DNA of 64,000 nucleotides from Pieris napi (taxonomy: Eukaryota; Arthropoda; Insecta; Lepidoptera; Pieridae). The stretch's first letter is position 1. Each line of letters starts with the position of its first letter. Shown one piece after another: positions 1-9,187 of the stretch. A program made the position numbers and the translations under genes. Location: the NCBI RefSeq assembly GCF_905475465.1, contig NC_062257.1:6386001-6450000 (forward strand), given 5' to 3'. The notes beneath the pieces are model-generated. The model searched no databases. It was given only the letters and a program-made list of their open reading frames with translations, and was not told the DNA's origin.

Positions 1-39
1 TCATATACATGGCAAAACGACGTTTGCCGGATCAGCTAG
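1..39 (+). mobile_element. Helitron-like 3' end
   Basis: The segment carries the terminal motif catggcaaaacgacgtttgcc and ends in CTAG at 36-39 followed by T, the CTRR|T end of Helitrons. The same end closes the fuller copy at 40932-41234. The rest lies outside the window. Confidence 0.7.
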
Positions 40-260
40 TCTTTACATATATAATTCTTCTGTAAGTGTGTATGTCACTGAACTTCTCTCAAACGACTGG
101 ACCGATTTTGATGAAATTTTTTGTGTGTGTTCAAGGGGATCTGGGAATGGTTTAGATTCACAAATCAGCCCGGCAGGTGGCGCTGCAGTCGGTACTTTCA
201 TACTTTAATATCCTAATAGCTTGAAATATCATGCAGGACAACGTCTGTGGGGTCCACTAA
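40..260 (+). mobile_element. Short Helitron-like element, abutting the previous one
   Basis: It starts TC (TCTTTACATATATAATTC) and ends ggacaacgtctgtggggtcc plus CTAA at 257-260, followed by T. A related copy lies inverted at 38514-38712. It encodes no protein and is non-autonomous. It begins exactly where the CTAG of the previous element ends. Confidence 0.65.
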
Positions 261-288
261 TATATTAATAAAATGATTACAATTTCAG

Positions 289-432
289 ATGGTATTCGGA
301 AACTGTGGTGTGCTCCACTGCCCCACATTGGAGGGTAAGGGGTACGTGGAGATGACATCCATTGACTCTGACACATCACACGATATCGTAGAAGCCATCA
401 GCGGGAAGGGGGGGCGGTATCTCGAAGCTCAG
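289..432 (+). CDS. GLYR1: GLYR1 exon a
   Basis: Acceptor aatttcag ends at 288 and donor gtaactt starts at 433. It holds 48 whole codons (phase 0 at both ends) and encodes the end of the Rossmann part, from MVFGNCGVL to GGRYLEAQ. The ATG at 289 is an internal Met, not the start: the family continues upstream of it. Confidence 0.9.
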
Positions 433-3400
433 GTAACTTCTCACGCAAATTCTTCGCCGGCAACGCACTTAACATCCTCTAACATGTTTGCCCCTTATTA
501 TTGTATATAAATACTTATATATATATATATAAAAAAATGTATGCGTGTACTAGTGTGCACACGTAAGAAGTGAAACTTCTTTATGATCTTATTTTTAGAA
601 AAATGATCTACTATATGCAACTTAACGAAATTGGTTAAATAAAGTTAAATTAGTTGAGTTTAACAAAAGGCTTTTATTATCATAGATATGAATACAAATA
701 CAATTATTTCATTTTACCTTATTACTACTAAGATTATTACAGAATTTCATTAATTGTAATGGAATGATTACTATCATTGTTAACGTTATTATATATTTTT
801 GTTATTAATGGCTTCGAATCTCTTCGGATCAAACGTGGTAGGGACAAGAAAAAGATGGCGCGTAACCGAAAAAATGTGACGGTAAATTTCTTTCCAACGC
901 CGATAAGGAAGTTTGACTTCAAAAAGCAACATGGCGCGTAAGCGAAAAACGTGACGATTTGCTACAAAATTTCTTCCATACGTCGATAAAGAAGTTTCAC
1001 TTCAAAAAGCAACATGGCGCGTAACCGGCAAACGTGACGATTTGCTACAAAATTTCTTCCATACGTCGATAAAGAAGTTTGACTTCAAAAAGCAACATGG
1101 CGCGTAACCGAAAAACGTGACGATTTGCTACAAAATTTCTTCCATACGTCGATAAAGAAGTTTCACTTCAAAAAGCAACATGGCGCGTAACCGAAAAACC
1201 TGACGATTTGCTACAAAATTTCTTCCATACGTCGATAAAGAAGTTTCACTTCAAAAAGCAACATGGCGCGTAACCGAAAAACGTGACGATTTGCTACAAA
1301 ATTTCTCCCATACGTCGATAAAGAAGTTTCACTTCAAAAATCTGAGACCTAAAAAGTAGCGCCATTTTTTACTTTTATGAATGGGGTATTTAAATTTTCC
1401 AGATCCAAGGATCGAAAACGCAGGCGGAAGAAGGGACCCTGATAATCCTGGCAGCGGGAGACCGCTCCCTCTTCGACGACTGCCAATCCTGCTTCAAGGC
1501 CATGAGCAAGAATTCCTTTTATCTTGGTAGTTAGTAGTCCGCTTTTTGTTTATTTATTTTTTGCTTTACATTGATGTTCAAAAGGTGGCGCTGATCAGTT
1601 GTGTGATAAGGGAGCGTTCAAGTATTACGTAACGCAATTTTTGAAGATTATTGAACCCCCCCCCCCCCCATGTAACTCGCCGTAACGTTTTTCAGTACCC
1701 TAGTACAGTAAAACGTTTCGTGACCACCTCTTGACCCTTTAGTTATTATTATGTGGTGTAAGTCGAAAATAATATTAACAATAACGCGTAATTCAATCCC
1801 CGCCCCGCATCGTAACGTTTTACATTCCCCCCCCCCCCCCCCCCCCCAAATTCGTTACGTAATACTTGATCGCTCCATAAGTACACGCGTTAGAAGTTAT
1901 ACTTCTTTGACAGTTAATTAAATAGTAAATATCCATTTCTTTAATTACGTAGAAAGAATTTTTTGTGATATTTAAATAAATTATTTAACTAGATAATGCG
2001 TTATAATAAAACTTTCAATTTATTAAGTACCTTTTTTTCTATTGTTAGTGTCGTTTTTTCTTTCTAGAATAACATTTTTGAAAAGATTTTTTCTGGTTAT
2101 CCTATATGCTACCTACCTTCAGTATCGTCGATAGGAATCCCTTAACGGGTAAAGGTCTCCTCCAGCTTTCTCCAACTGACTCTATCTATGGCTTTCTTTC
2201 TCCATTAGCTTTCTTCTACCGCTTCTTTTTCTTCTATCCATCTTTTTTTTGGAGGTCCCTCTTAAAGATCAAATTATTAACTTCACTAAATTATATAAAA
2301 TATTACGAAATACTCAACAGCGCCATCTGTGTTTTTTTATTTACAGTTGATTTTATTTTTAGCTTTAAAAAAAAAAAATTGTCTCTGTGTAATCGTGAAT
2401 AATTGTGTGAGTTCTGTGTCAGTTGTATTAAGGTCGTCAATTTATTAATTAAAAAAGAGCGTCTAATCCTCAAAAGGCTGGCAACGCGATCGTGAGCCCT
2501 CTGGCATTGAGTGTCCATGGGCGGTGGTATCACTTAACATCAGATGAGCATCCTGCCCGTTTGCCCCCGGTTCTATAAAAAAAAAAATTAAAATTCCTTC
2601 AGGGAGCGTTCAAGTATTACGTAACGCAATTTTTGCAGATTATTGTCCCCCCCCATGTAACTCGCCGTGACGTTTTCAGTACCCAAGTACAGTACTGTAC
2701 CCAAGTATAGTAAAACGTTTCGTGACCACCTAGTGACTCTTTAGTTACTATTATGTGGCGTAAGTCGAAAATAATATTAACAATAACGCGTAATTCAATC
2801 CCCGCCCCGCATCGTAACGTTTTACAAAAGGACCGCCCCCAAAAACTCGTTACGATTGTACCACCTTACACATTTTTGTACCATATTCTTGCAATAAATA
2901 AATAAATTATTATTAATAAGTCTCTATATAATTGTTATAGGCGATATAGGAAACGCGTCAAAAATGAATTCCGTCCTGCAAGTGGTGGGTGGGGTCTCCT
3001 TAGCGGCGTTGGCTGAGGGCCTGGCTCTTGCGGACAGGGCGGGGCTCAACCAGGCCGATTTGTTGGATGTTCTAGCGCTCACACCGCTGGCTTCCCCTCA
3101 TTTGATACTCAAGGGACGAGGTAAGAATTGTTTGAAACCTATTTCAAAAGGAGGGGATTGGATAATTTTTGATACTTACTACAAATTGCAAATAAATATT
3201 AAAAGTCAAATTTTCATTGAAATTGGTTCAGTAGGTTTGGTAAACCGTACTTGGTTCTCAAAATGATAGCTGTCAGAATTCTACGGAATTCAAAATCAGA
3301 GTATAGAAAGTATTACAAGTCCCCTTTAGAAATACGCGAGTACCCTGAAGGGGACTTGTAATACTCTCTATTTTCTGATTTTTAATTCCATAAAACTCTG

Positions 3401-4278
3401 ATAGCTATCATTTTTTGGCATGTCAGAGATTACAAACCTTTTGACCAGGCACATTTTTCAATTTCAATAAGAGTCTGAACTTCTGTCTATTCATACATTT
3501 TATTTGTTAGTGGATGTTTTAACGGCGAGTGATAATTACGTCCCTTTTCCTCACAAAGAGAAAAAAAACGCTCAATCAAAGATAACATTTTATTTCTTTT
3601 AAAAGGTTAACTAAACCTGGAATTAGTAGGCAGTGATGCCAGGTAAATAATAAAATAAAGTAATTAAAGTTAATTCGATATATTGTTCGTGATATTATTC
3701 GAAATATTTGTTATTTTTGTATTGACTAATATATAATATTTAATTTTATATTGCCCTCAAATGGGTCAAATTTGTCCCTTTTTCGGTGGAAAACTTTTTT
3801 AGTAGCAACACTTAAGAAATGTCAGAATTCTACGGAATTAAAAGTCAGAGTATATTATATTTGGATTTTTTTATATTAATACCTATCAGGATCTATCAAG
3901 ATCAAGAAACAAAAATGAATAAAGTATATTATGTTTAAATAAAAAATAATAATTTTTAATATTTCTTAAAAGAGCTTTCCAAGGAGACGATTATCCAGTA
4001 AGAATCGTCTCCTTGCAAAATGTGAGATTTCAATTAATATAAATTTATTAGGTAAATAAAAGTAGCATTTACTTTCAGCAATGATAGAGTCTTCATACTC
4101 CACGCACCAGCCCCTCAGCCACATGCAGAAGGACCTGAAGCTGGCGCTGGGTCTCGGAGACGCGTTGGAACAATCGCTGCCCCTCACCGCTACTACTAAT
4201 GAGATATTCAAACACGCGAAGAGACTCGGTTACGCCAACCACGACGTGGCAGCTGTGTACATCCGTGCTAGGTTCTAA
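289..4278 (+). CDS. GLYR1: GLYR1/NPAC-like protein, C-terminal half (4 exons, 5' partial)
   Basis: Exons 289-432, 1403-1526, 2941-3120 and 4079-4278 (TAA at 4276) join in frame to 215 residues. The product is the C-terminal beta-hydroxyacid-dehydrogenase-like domain of GLYR1/NPAC (Ndf in flies), a nuclear protein that binds nucleosomes and assists transcription through chromatin. Family landmarks seen are FGNCGVL, GGRYLEAQ, LAAGDRSLFDDC, the GDIGNASKMN helix, the QKDLKLALGLGDA helix and the closing DVAAVYIRARF. The catalytic Lys of active family members aligns with Asn (codon 2967-2969), and the usual substrate-loop Ser is Gln in EAQIQG, so enzyme activity is unlikely; that agrees with the structural role known for this family. 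The N-terminal PWWP region and first part of the Rossmann fold must lie upstream of the window. Family identity is confident. Confidence 0.93.
539..1345. repeat. MITE-like element with six 83-bp internal repeats in a GLYR1 intron
   Basis: The left end carries agaagtgaaacttct (566-580) and the right end gaagtttcacttc, the same palindromic ends as the MITE family at 48786 and 7208. From about 851 to 1340 the interior is a tandem array. The motif atggcgcgtaa recurs at 931, 1014, 1097, 1180 and 1263, an exact 83-bp period, with a divergent first copy near 855. Every unit contains a gaagtt-cacttc palindrome. Treating both ends and the array as one element is inference; the array itself is seen directly. 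Confidence 0.6.
851..1340. repeat. 83-bp tandem array, six copies
   Basis: The units read tttgctacaaaatttcttcc, atacgtcgataaagaagttt, cacttcaaaaagcaacatgg, then cgcgtaaccgaaaaacgtgacga. The middle copies are nearly identical, which points to recent amplification. The array lies in the GLYR1 intron between exons a and b. Confidence 0.9.
1403..1526 (+). CDS. GLYR1: GLYR1 exon b
   Basis: Acceptor ttttccag ends at 1402; donor gtagttag starts at 1527, a slightly weak site. It encodes IQGSKTQAEEG, LAAGDRSLFDDC and SKNSFYL and leaves phase 1, which the next exon completes as Gly. Confidence 0.9.
1610..1877 (+). mobile_element. PIF/Harbinger-type MITE, copy 1
   Basis: Terminal motif GGGAGCGTTCAAGTATTACG opens the element and its degraded inverse closes it; TAA flanks both sides (1607-1609 and 1878-1880). 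A 3-bp TWA duplication is the PIF/Harbinger signature. The interior has long C-tracts (1657-1669, 1827-1847). A palindromic-end MITE fragment (gtacacgcgttagaag) starts right after it at 1881. Confidence 0.7.
2602..2854 (+). mobile_element. PIF/Harbinger-type MITE, copy 2 (3' end eroded)
   Basis: It opens with the same gggagcgttcaagtattacg and is colinear with copy 1, including gtaactcgccgt and aatccccgccccgcatcg. The far inverted end stops at ctcgttacg (2854). It carries a small local duplication (acccaagta twice, 2691-2707) and lies in the same GLYR1 intron as copy 1. Confidence 0.65.
2941..3120 (+). CDS. GLYR1: GLYR1 exon c
   Basis: Acceptor ttgttatag ends at 2940 and donor gtaagaatt starts at 3121. 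It encodes GDIGNASKMN, the helix that would carry the catalytic Lys, then AEGLALADRAGLNQ and LASPHLILKGR. It leaves phase 1. Confidence 0.92.
3260..3414. repeat. Foldback MITE in GLYR1 intron c-d
   Basis: Two arms of about 67 bp, 3260-3327 (aaaatgatagctgtcag ... acaagtcccctt) and about 3341-3414 (aaggggacttgtaat ... gatagctatcatttt), are inverted copies around a short loop. A fragment of one arm recurs at about 3820-3855. This intron otherwise shows AT-rich sequence with nothing recognised. Confidence 0.75.
4079..4278 (+). CDS. GLYR1: GLYR1 terminal exon d
   Basis: Acceptor actttcag ends at 4078. The leading CA completes an Ala codon, then MIESSYSTHQ, HMQKDLKLALGLGDA and AAVYIRARF run to TAA at 4276-4278. 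A candidate polyadenylation signal AATAAA lies at 4904-4909. Confidence 0.92.
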
Positions 4279-4360
4279 TCCCGGTTAAAAGGAAGGGGGT
4301 GTAGGCGGAATACCGTTTGAGGTATGCTGGTGGCTTTTGGAATTACTAGTTTTTTGACTT

Positions 4361-4562
4361 TCGACGCGTTGGCCTTTTGATTATCGACGCGTTGGCCTTT
4401 TGAATATCGACGCGTTGGCCTTTTGCATATAGATACGTCGACCTTTTCACTATCGACGTGTTGGCCTTTTGACTATCGACGCGTTGGCATTTTGACTATC
4501 GACGCATTGGCCTTTTGAATATCGACACGTTGGCCTTTTGACTAACGACGCGTTGGCCTTTA
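4361..4562 (+). repeat. 23-bp minisatellite in GLYR1 3' region
   Basis: Nine units of tcgacgcgttggccttttga plus three bases start at 4361, 4384, 4407, 4430, 4453, 4476, 4499, 4522 and 4545, an exact 23-bp period. The 4430 unit has diverged most. It begins 83 bp after the stop codon and before the candidate polyadenylation signal at 4904, so it is probably transcribed in the 3' UTR. Confidence 0.92.
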
Positions 4563-6036
4563 TGAATGATATAACGCTGGGATTTAAGAAATCTATTATC
4601 ACTTTTAATTATCAAACGTCCAGCGTTATAGAAACTAGTGTTTCCGTCATCAGCATATGTCTGTCTCTTTCTATCTGTGAGTTGAGTGAGAGAGAGGGAC
4701 AGATGCTTCGATTGCCTACGAGCTCTCTTCCTATATCCATCTCAGTTATTGGTTGGGCTTGACAAAGTAAAATTATGATTATTATTTCGTATTTGGCAAA
4801 TGAATGGAAATGAAAGCCTTATTACATATTACGTAGATATACAATTTCTTTAATTAGGAGATCGCTATAATATTTTAAGAGCCTTAAATCATTAATGTTA
4901 AGAAATAAAGGACTTTTGTTTGTTATTGTTGTATGTTACATACAATTAGTATTTAAATGACTTAATCAAGCCCGCTGACCAAAAATTAAGTTATAGCTAA
5001 CAGAACGCAATTAATACACGTTAATAACAAATATAAATCTCAAAGTTAGAAGGCTTTATAAGTAGCGTTTCAAATGTTGCGTTCTGTTAGGTGTTGGATT
5101 TGACGATCGATTTTTCAAAAATGAGGGTAGTCTCAAAATTCACAATGAGGGTAGTTATAAAATCGGTCGTATTTAATTATAAGTTAGTTATAATAGATAA
5201 ATAAGTTCGACATTTTCATTTGCATTTAAAGTACAATAAAATATGTAAATACAAATATTTTGTATTAATTATTTCAGTTAAATATTTGAAGAAAACCCCC
5301 CTTATTTGACGTCAGTTAAGATTCTGATCTAATAAATTCACTATATTTTTTTACTATATTTATGCTATAAATATCTTTCTCTAGAAAACAAAAATGGCGG
5401 CAAATTTGACAACTGACGTTTTAAAATTAAATGCGTTAATTACAGTTAATCACAGAGTTTTCAAAAGTGTTGAAAACTAGTTAATTTTGTGTTAATTTTT
5501 TGCGATTAAACCATTTATATGAAAGTAATTTTAAAGGCCGCCAACGTACTTGCGAGCCTTCTCAAGTGCCCATAGGCGGCGGTATCACTTAACAACAGGT
5601 GAGCCTCTTGCTCGTTTGCGTCCTGTTATATAAAATAAGCCTTAACATACAAACATCCATCCGATTCAGTAATTTTGAGATTATTAAACAAAAAAAATCC
5701 ACCGGGCGGTCTATTAACTGTTACTGTTTGAGGCCAAAAGGCCAAAAGCCTTTAAAATTGTTTATAGTGCGTGTGGCATACACGAACGATGAGGCATACA
5801 CATTTAAGAACGATTCGTACCTATTACGATTGGTTATGAAACCATCGCTAAAATCTTAGATATATACCCATATTGTTCATTTATTAATGTAAAAGTCGAA
5901 TATGTTTAAAAATAAATTAATTTTAATATTCATTGTTTTATTTATCTTTGAAGAGTCTAATGGGTTTTGTGCCTGACTTAACATTATTTTATGGAGTTCG
6001 AATTCACCGTTACAACTGGAACAAAGATGTATCTGT
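4563..6036. other. GLYR1 3' flank and intergenic sequence
   Basis: It contains the candidate AATAAA at 4904-4909. At 5535-5635 there is a fragment of a dispersed lepidopteran repeat (ggccgccaacgtacttgcgagcc ... cttaacaacaggtgagcctc). I see no coding exon; the short open frames here lack splice sites and family resemblance. Confidence 0.5.
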
Positions 6037-7036
6037 CGCAGCCAACTAGCTATTTTTTATATGAAGCTAATATCTTGATAAATCATAGATATATCGCAGC
6101 CAACTAGCTTAATCAGCCTTTCAAATAACAGCCTAGCCTTTCAACTAAACAGAGCCGTTTAACTAGCGGCCTGTAAGACATTTAATAAACTGGCTGGCTA
6201 ATGCTTAGGCCATTCGTATGATAGAGTGATTATGTGGCAGAAATATAGAAGATGGAACATCTGACATAAAAAAAAGAGTGTGTGTACTTATGTACACGCG
6301 TTAGAAGTTATACTTCTTTGGCGTATGGAAAAAAATAACTAAAATGTAGTAGTGATTAACGATAAATATTAAAATTAATCAATAAAATTATTATCACTAA
6401 ATACTATCACCGTCATATATGAAATTGATTTAATAAAAACACCAAAATAATATTTATTTATTCACACTGTTTGATTGTACTGTTACGAAACACGTGTTCT
6501 AAATATAAAAATACTAGAATAATACAACTTGATCATAGTTATTATCAATTTTCATGCCACCTAGAAGTAACTTCATTCTGTTAATTTTGTGTAACGGTGC
6601 GCGCGCATCGTAAAATTTCACTCTCATCAATTTTTCATAACGCGCCTAAAGAAGTATAACTTCAAAAATTAAATTGCTTGAGTCAGTCACAGTCAAGTTA
6701 TTATTAGACTCTCATACTTGTTCTGAACTTTGGAATACACCATCAAAGTTGTGGTTTGCCGACGCCATATTGACAGTTTGAAGAGTTTAAATTCTTGCCG
6801 CTAGATGGCAGAAAATGGAACTAAATATAAAGGCTAGGCAAGTAATGAAACGTTATCGATCCAAGTCATTTGTCTTGCTGTTAGATCAACTGGCTGAATA
6901 TATTTCAGGCCGCTAGTTAAACGACGCCGTTTAGTTAAAAGGCTAAGCTGTTAATTGAACGGCTAATTAAGCTAGTTGGCTGCGATATATCTATGCTTTA
7001 TCAAGACAAGTCTTCATATAAAAACTAGCTGCCATC
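6037..7036. mobile_element. About 1-kb element with long terminal inverted repeats
   Basis: The left end (about 6037-6195: cgcagccaactagctattt, atagatatatcgcagcc, cggcctg) and the right end (about 6895-7034: caggccgctagttaaacg, ggctgcgatatatctatg, aactagctgcc) are inverted copies of about 145 bp. Each end holds internal subrepeats of the form gccttt(t)aactaaac. The interior has no coding frame and includes a nested palindromic-end MITE at 6279-6665. The superfamily cannot be assigned by eye. Confidence 0.65.
6279..6665 (-). mobile_element. Palindromic-end MITE, copy A
   Basis: One end reads gtacacgcgttagaagttat then acttctttggcg; the other reads cataacgcgcctaaagaag then tataacttc. The interior gcgcgcatcgtaaaatttca ctctcatc matches copies B (12467-12800) and C (16795-17131) in opposite orientation. 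It is nested inside the 1-kb inverted-repeat element. Confidence 0.7.
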
Positions 7037-7559
7037 GCGAACTTCGTATCGCCTTAATATGATTTTTATACTATAGTCTACCTTTCAGTGAAACATTTTG
7101 CTATGCTACCCTATTGAGACTTAAATTTTTCGGAAGGATATCTTTTTATGTTTTTCTGTTTTTGTCTCCATATAAACCTCAGAGTTCAAGTCATAAAATA
7201 TAAAAAAAAGTACGTGCGTACAAAGTACACATGACAGAAGTGAAACTTCTTTGGCAAACTAATTATTATGTCTTGTTCATATTTATACAAATCTAAAACT
7301 TTAGATTTCTGAGACTTAGAGGGAGGGAAAAGGGAATCTATGTTAGGAATTTAATTGTCATTAAAATTGTTGAAAATTAATAAAAATTATAAATTATTTT
7401 TTTTAAAATTTCTTCGATAATAAAAACACGTGGCATTTTTATTTATAATTCGTCATTTGAGATTTCAACAAATTATTTTGCACAAAATATAAAATACTAA
7501 CATTTCATAAATTCTCTAAAAGTTTCATAAATAGCAAATATTAGATATGTACGAGTATA
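7037..7559 (-). repeat. Dispersed repeat plus truncated palindromic-end MITE (copy D)
   Basis: At 7030-7125 gcgaacttcgtatcgcctt and aaacattttgctatgctaccc recur at about 11430-11510. At 7208-7530 the sequence aaaaaaaagtacgtgcgtac followed by agaagtgaaacttctttgg matches the inverse of the fuller copy at 48786-49225 through its AT-rich interior (gacttagagggagggaaaa). Confidence 0.6.
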
Positions 7560-8240
7560 TAAGTTTACTTGGATCCTCCGACCACTACCTGGTGCATACC
7601 GTAGTCCCAATAAAGCGTTGATCGCGCCTGCAGTTCTCAGCATGCCTTAGTGTCTGGCTCTACTAATCGGCTAATTGGGGATAACTACTAGTCTGCTCAA
7701 TCAGGGGAAAGGACAAATGGAGTAAAATAATCACACAATGGTACCCAAGAGATGGAAAGAGAAAGAGAGGTAGACCACAAAAAAGGTGGGACGACGACAT
7801 TATACAAGTCGCAGGAACAACATGGGGTAGAGTGGCCATAGAAAGGCCAGAATGGAGAAGGTTGGAGGAGGCCTTTGCCATCTGGCAAACGGACACGCAA
7901 AAGTGGAAGAAAAGTACAATATACGAAAAATAAAGGAAAATACTGGCATGTCCGAATAGAGGCTATAATAATAATAATAAAAACTAGTCTGCTACATAGT
8001 ACTCCTGATGCCAGCTCCGAGTCTATCGCCGTCGTGCTACAAGCAATGGAATGCTATATGTCATACCCTGCAGTGGTTTCCATTCGTGGTAAATCTCGGT
8101 GATGGTTTGCTCATTCTTGCATTCTTCCTGTCTTATGGAGCTATATCAAAACCTTGGGATCACGCAACGGCTGTAAAGAATCCCAATGTGTCCATTGCTC
8201 TCTCTTTGCGTCTTCTCGCTCGATGATTCAGGGACCTAAT
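7560..8240 (+). pseudogene. Degenerate LINE endonuclease-region relic, split by a younger LINE
   Basis: The left part encodes GSSDHYLVHTVVP, which resembles the end of the endonuclease domain of non-LTR retrotransposons. After the insertion at 7698-7982 it continues as DASSESIAVVLQAMECY ... PAVVSIRGKS, a typical linker before reverse transcriptase. Frames are broken. The assignment rests on motif recognition. Confidence 0.5.
7698..7982 (+). mobile_element. 5'-truncated LINE 3' end with 11-bp target duplication
   Basis: It encodes KWSKIITQWYPRDGKRKRG, RPQKRWDDDIIQVAGTTWG and EWRRLEEAFAIWQTD, the C-terminus of a lepidopteran LINE reverse transcriptase protein, and ends in an (ATA)n tail. The exact duplication actagtctgct flanks it at 7687-7697 and 7983-7993, the mark of target-primed reverse transcription. 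It lies inside an older LINE relic. Confidence 0.8.
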
Positions 8241-8507
8241 AGCCTTCTATTCCGCATTGCGGGTTTTCAATGCCAGCAGTTCGATTCCAACAAACTGGTG
8301 TGTGGCAGGCCTTATTCTTCCTTGAAACTCAGATTTTTTTCTCTAAATACTCTTGAATAGTAAGTTGTAAGAATCAACGACTGTTAGGCACATAAAACGC
8401 AAATAACTAATCGGCTGGGGTATACGACTTCCACTTAATTAAAAAGAGAGCATACTCCTACCTCAAAGGCCGGCAACGCACCCAAGATACTTATAATCAT
8501 TATTATT

Positions 8508-9179
8508 CAGTAGCGTAACAATAGGGTGGCAAGGCTGGCAAAATGCCAGGGGCCCCCGACCCAAGAGGGCCCCTGCCCAAGAGATATTATGTTCTATGAA
8601 TGAATGTGAAGTCTCCAATACGCATTGGGCTAGCGTGGGGACAACAGACCATTCCCTCTCGCCTAAAAGAGGAGGCCTATGTCCATTAAAATAAATAAAT
8701 CAGTGGCGCTACAACCTCTTTAGGTCTTGGCCTCAGATTTCTGAATCTGTTTCATGATCATTTTTAAATCTAATAGGCAAGTAGGTGACCAGCCTCCAGT
8801 GCCTGACACACGCCGTCAACTTTTTGGTTCTAAGACATGTCGGTTTCCTCAGGATGTTTTCCTTCACCGTTCGAGCAAATGTTAAATGGGCACATAGAGA
8901 GAAAGTCCATTGGTGCACAGCCGGGGATCGAACCTACGACCTCAGGTAGGTATGAGAGTCGCACGCAGAGGCCAACACTGCTAGCGTGGGGACTATAGAC
9001 CATTCCCTCTCGCCTAAGAGAGGAGGCCTATGGCCATTAGTGGGACATATACAACGTGTAATTGAGTACGCTGAACATCTCGAAGTTTATTAAAATTAAA
9101 CTGAGTACATTGATTTTTACTCATAGGGCCCCATCAAATAAATTTGCCACGGGCCCCAGATGTTATAGTTACGCCACTG
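8508..9179 (+). mobile_element. hAT-type non-autonomous element with a nested SINE
   Basis: The left end is cagtagcgtaacaataggg and the right end ttatagttacgccactg, inverted copies of CAGTGGCGTAAC. The exact 8-bp duplication ttattatt flanks it (8500-8507, 9180-9187), which indicates hAT. A SINE (about 8697-8980) sits inside, flanked by two copies of a block of about 58 bp (gctagcgtggggac ... ggcctatg.ccatta). Sister copies are at 24292-24553 and 34434-34702. Confidence 0.8.
8697..8980 (-). mobile_element. tRNA-derived SINE (family A)
   Basis: Read on the minus strand it starts cagtgttggcctctgcg, has a B-box-like ggttcgatccc, a body with gaaggaaaacatcctgagg and cgtgtgtcaggcactgg, and ends ctgaggccaagacctaaag then aggttgtagcgccactg. 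Family A recurs at least nine times in this window. Confidence 0.8.
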
Positions 9180-9187
9180 TTATTATT

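Noticed and set aside
2106..2402. 98-codon open frame
   Set aside because: Lies over inverse LINE-end-like sequence and AT-rich tract in a GLYR1 intron; Phe/Leu/Lys composition is AT-driven.
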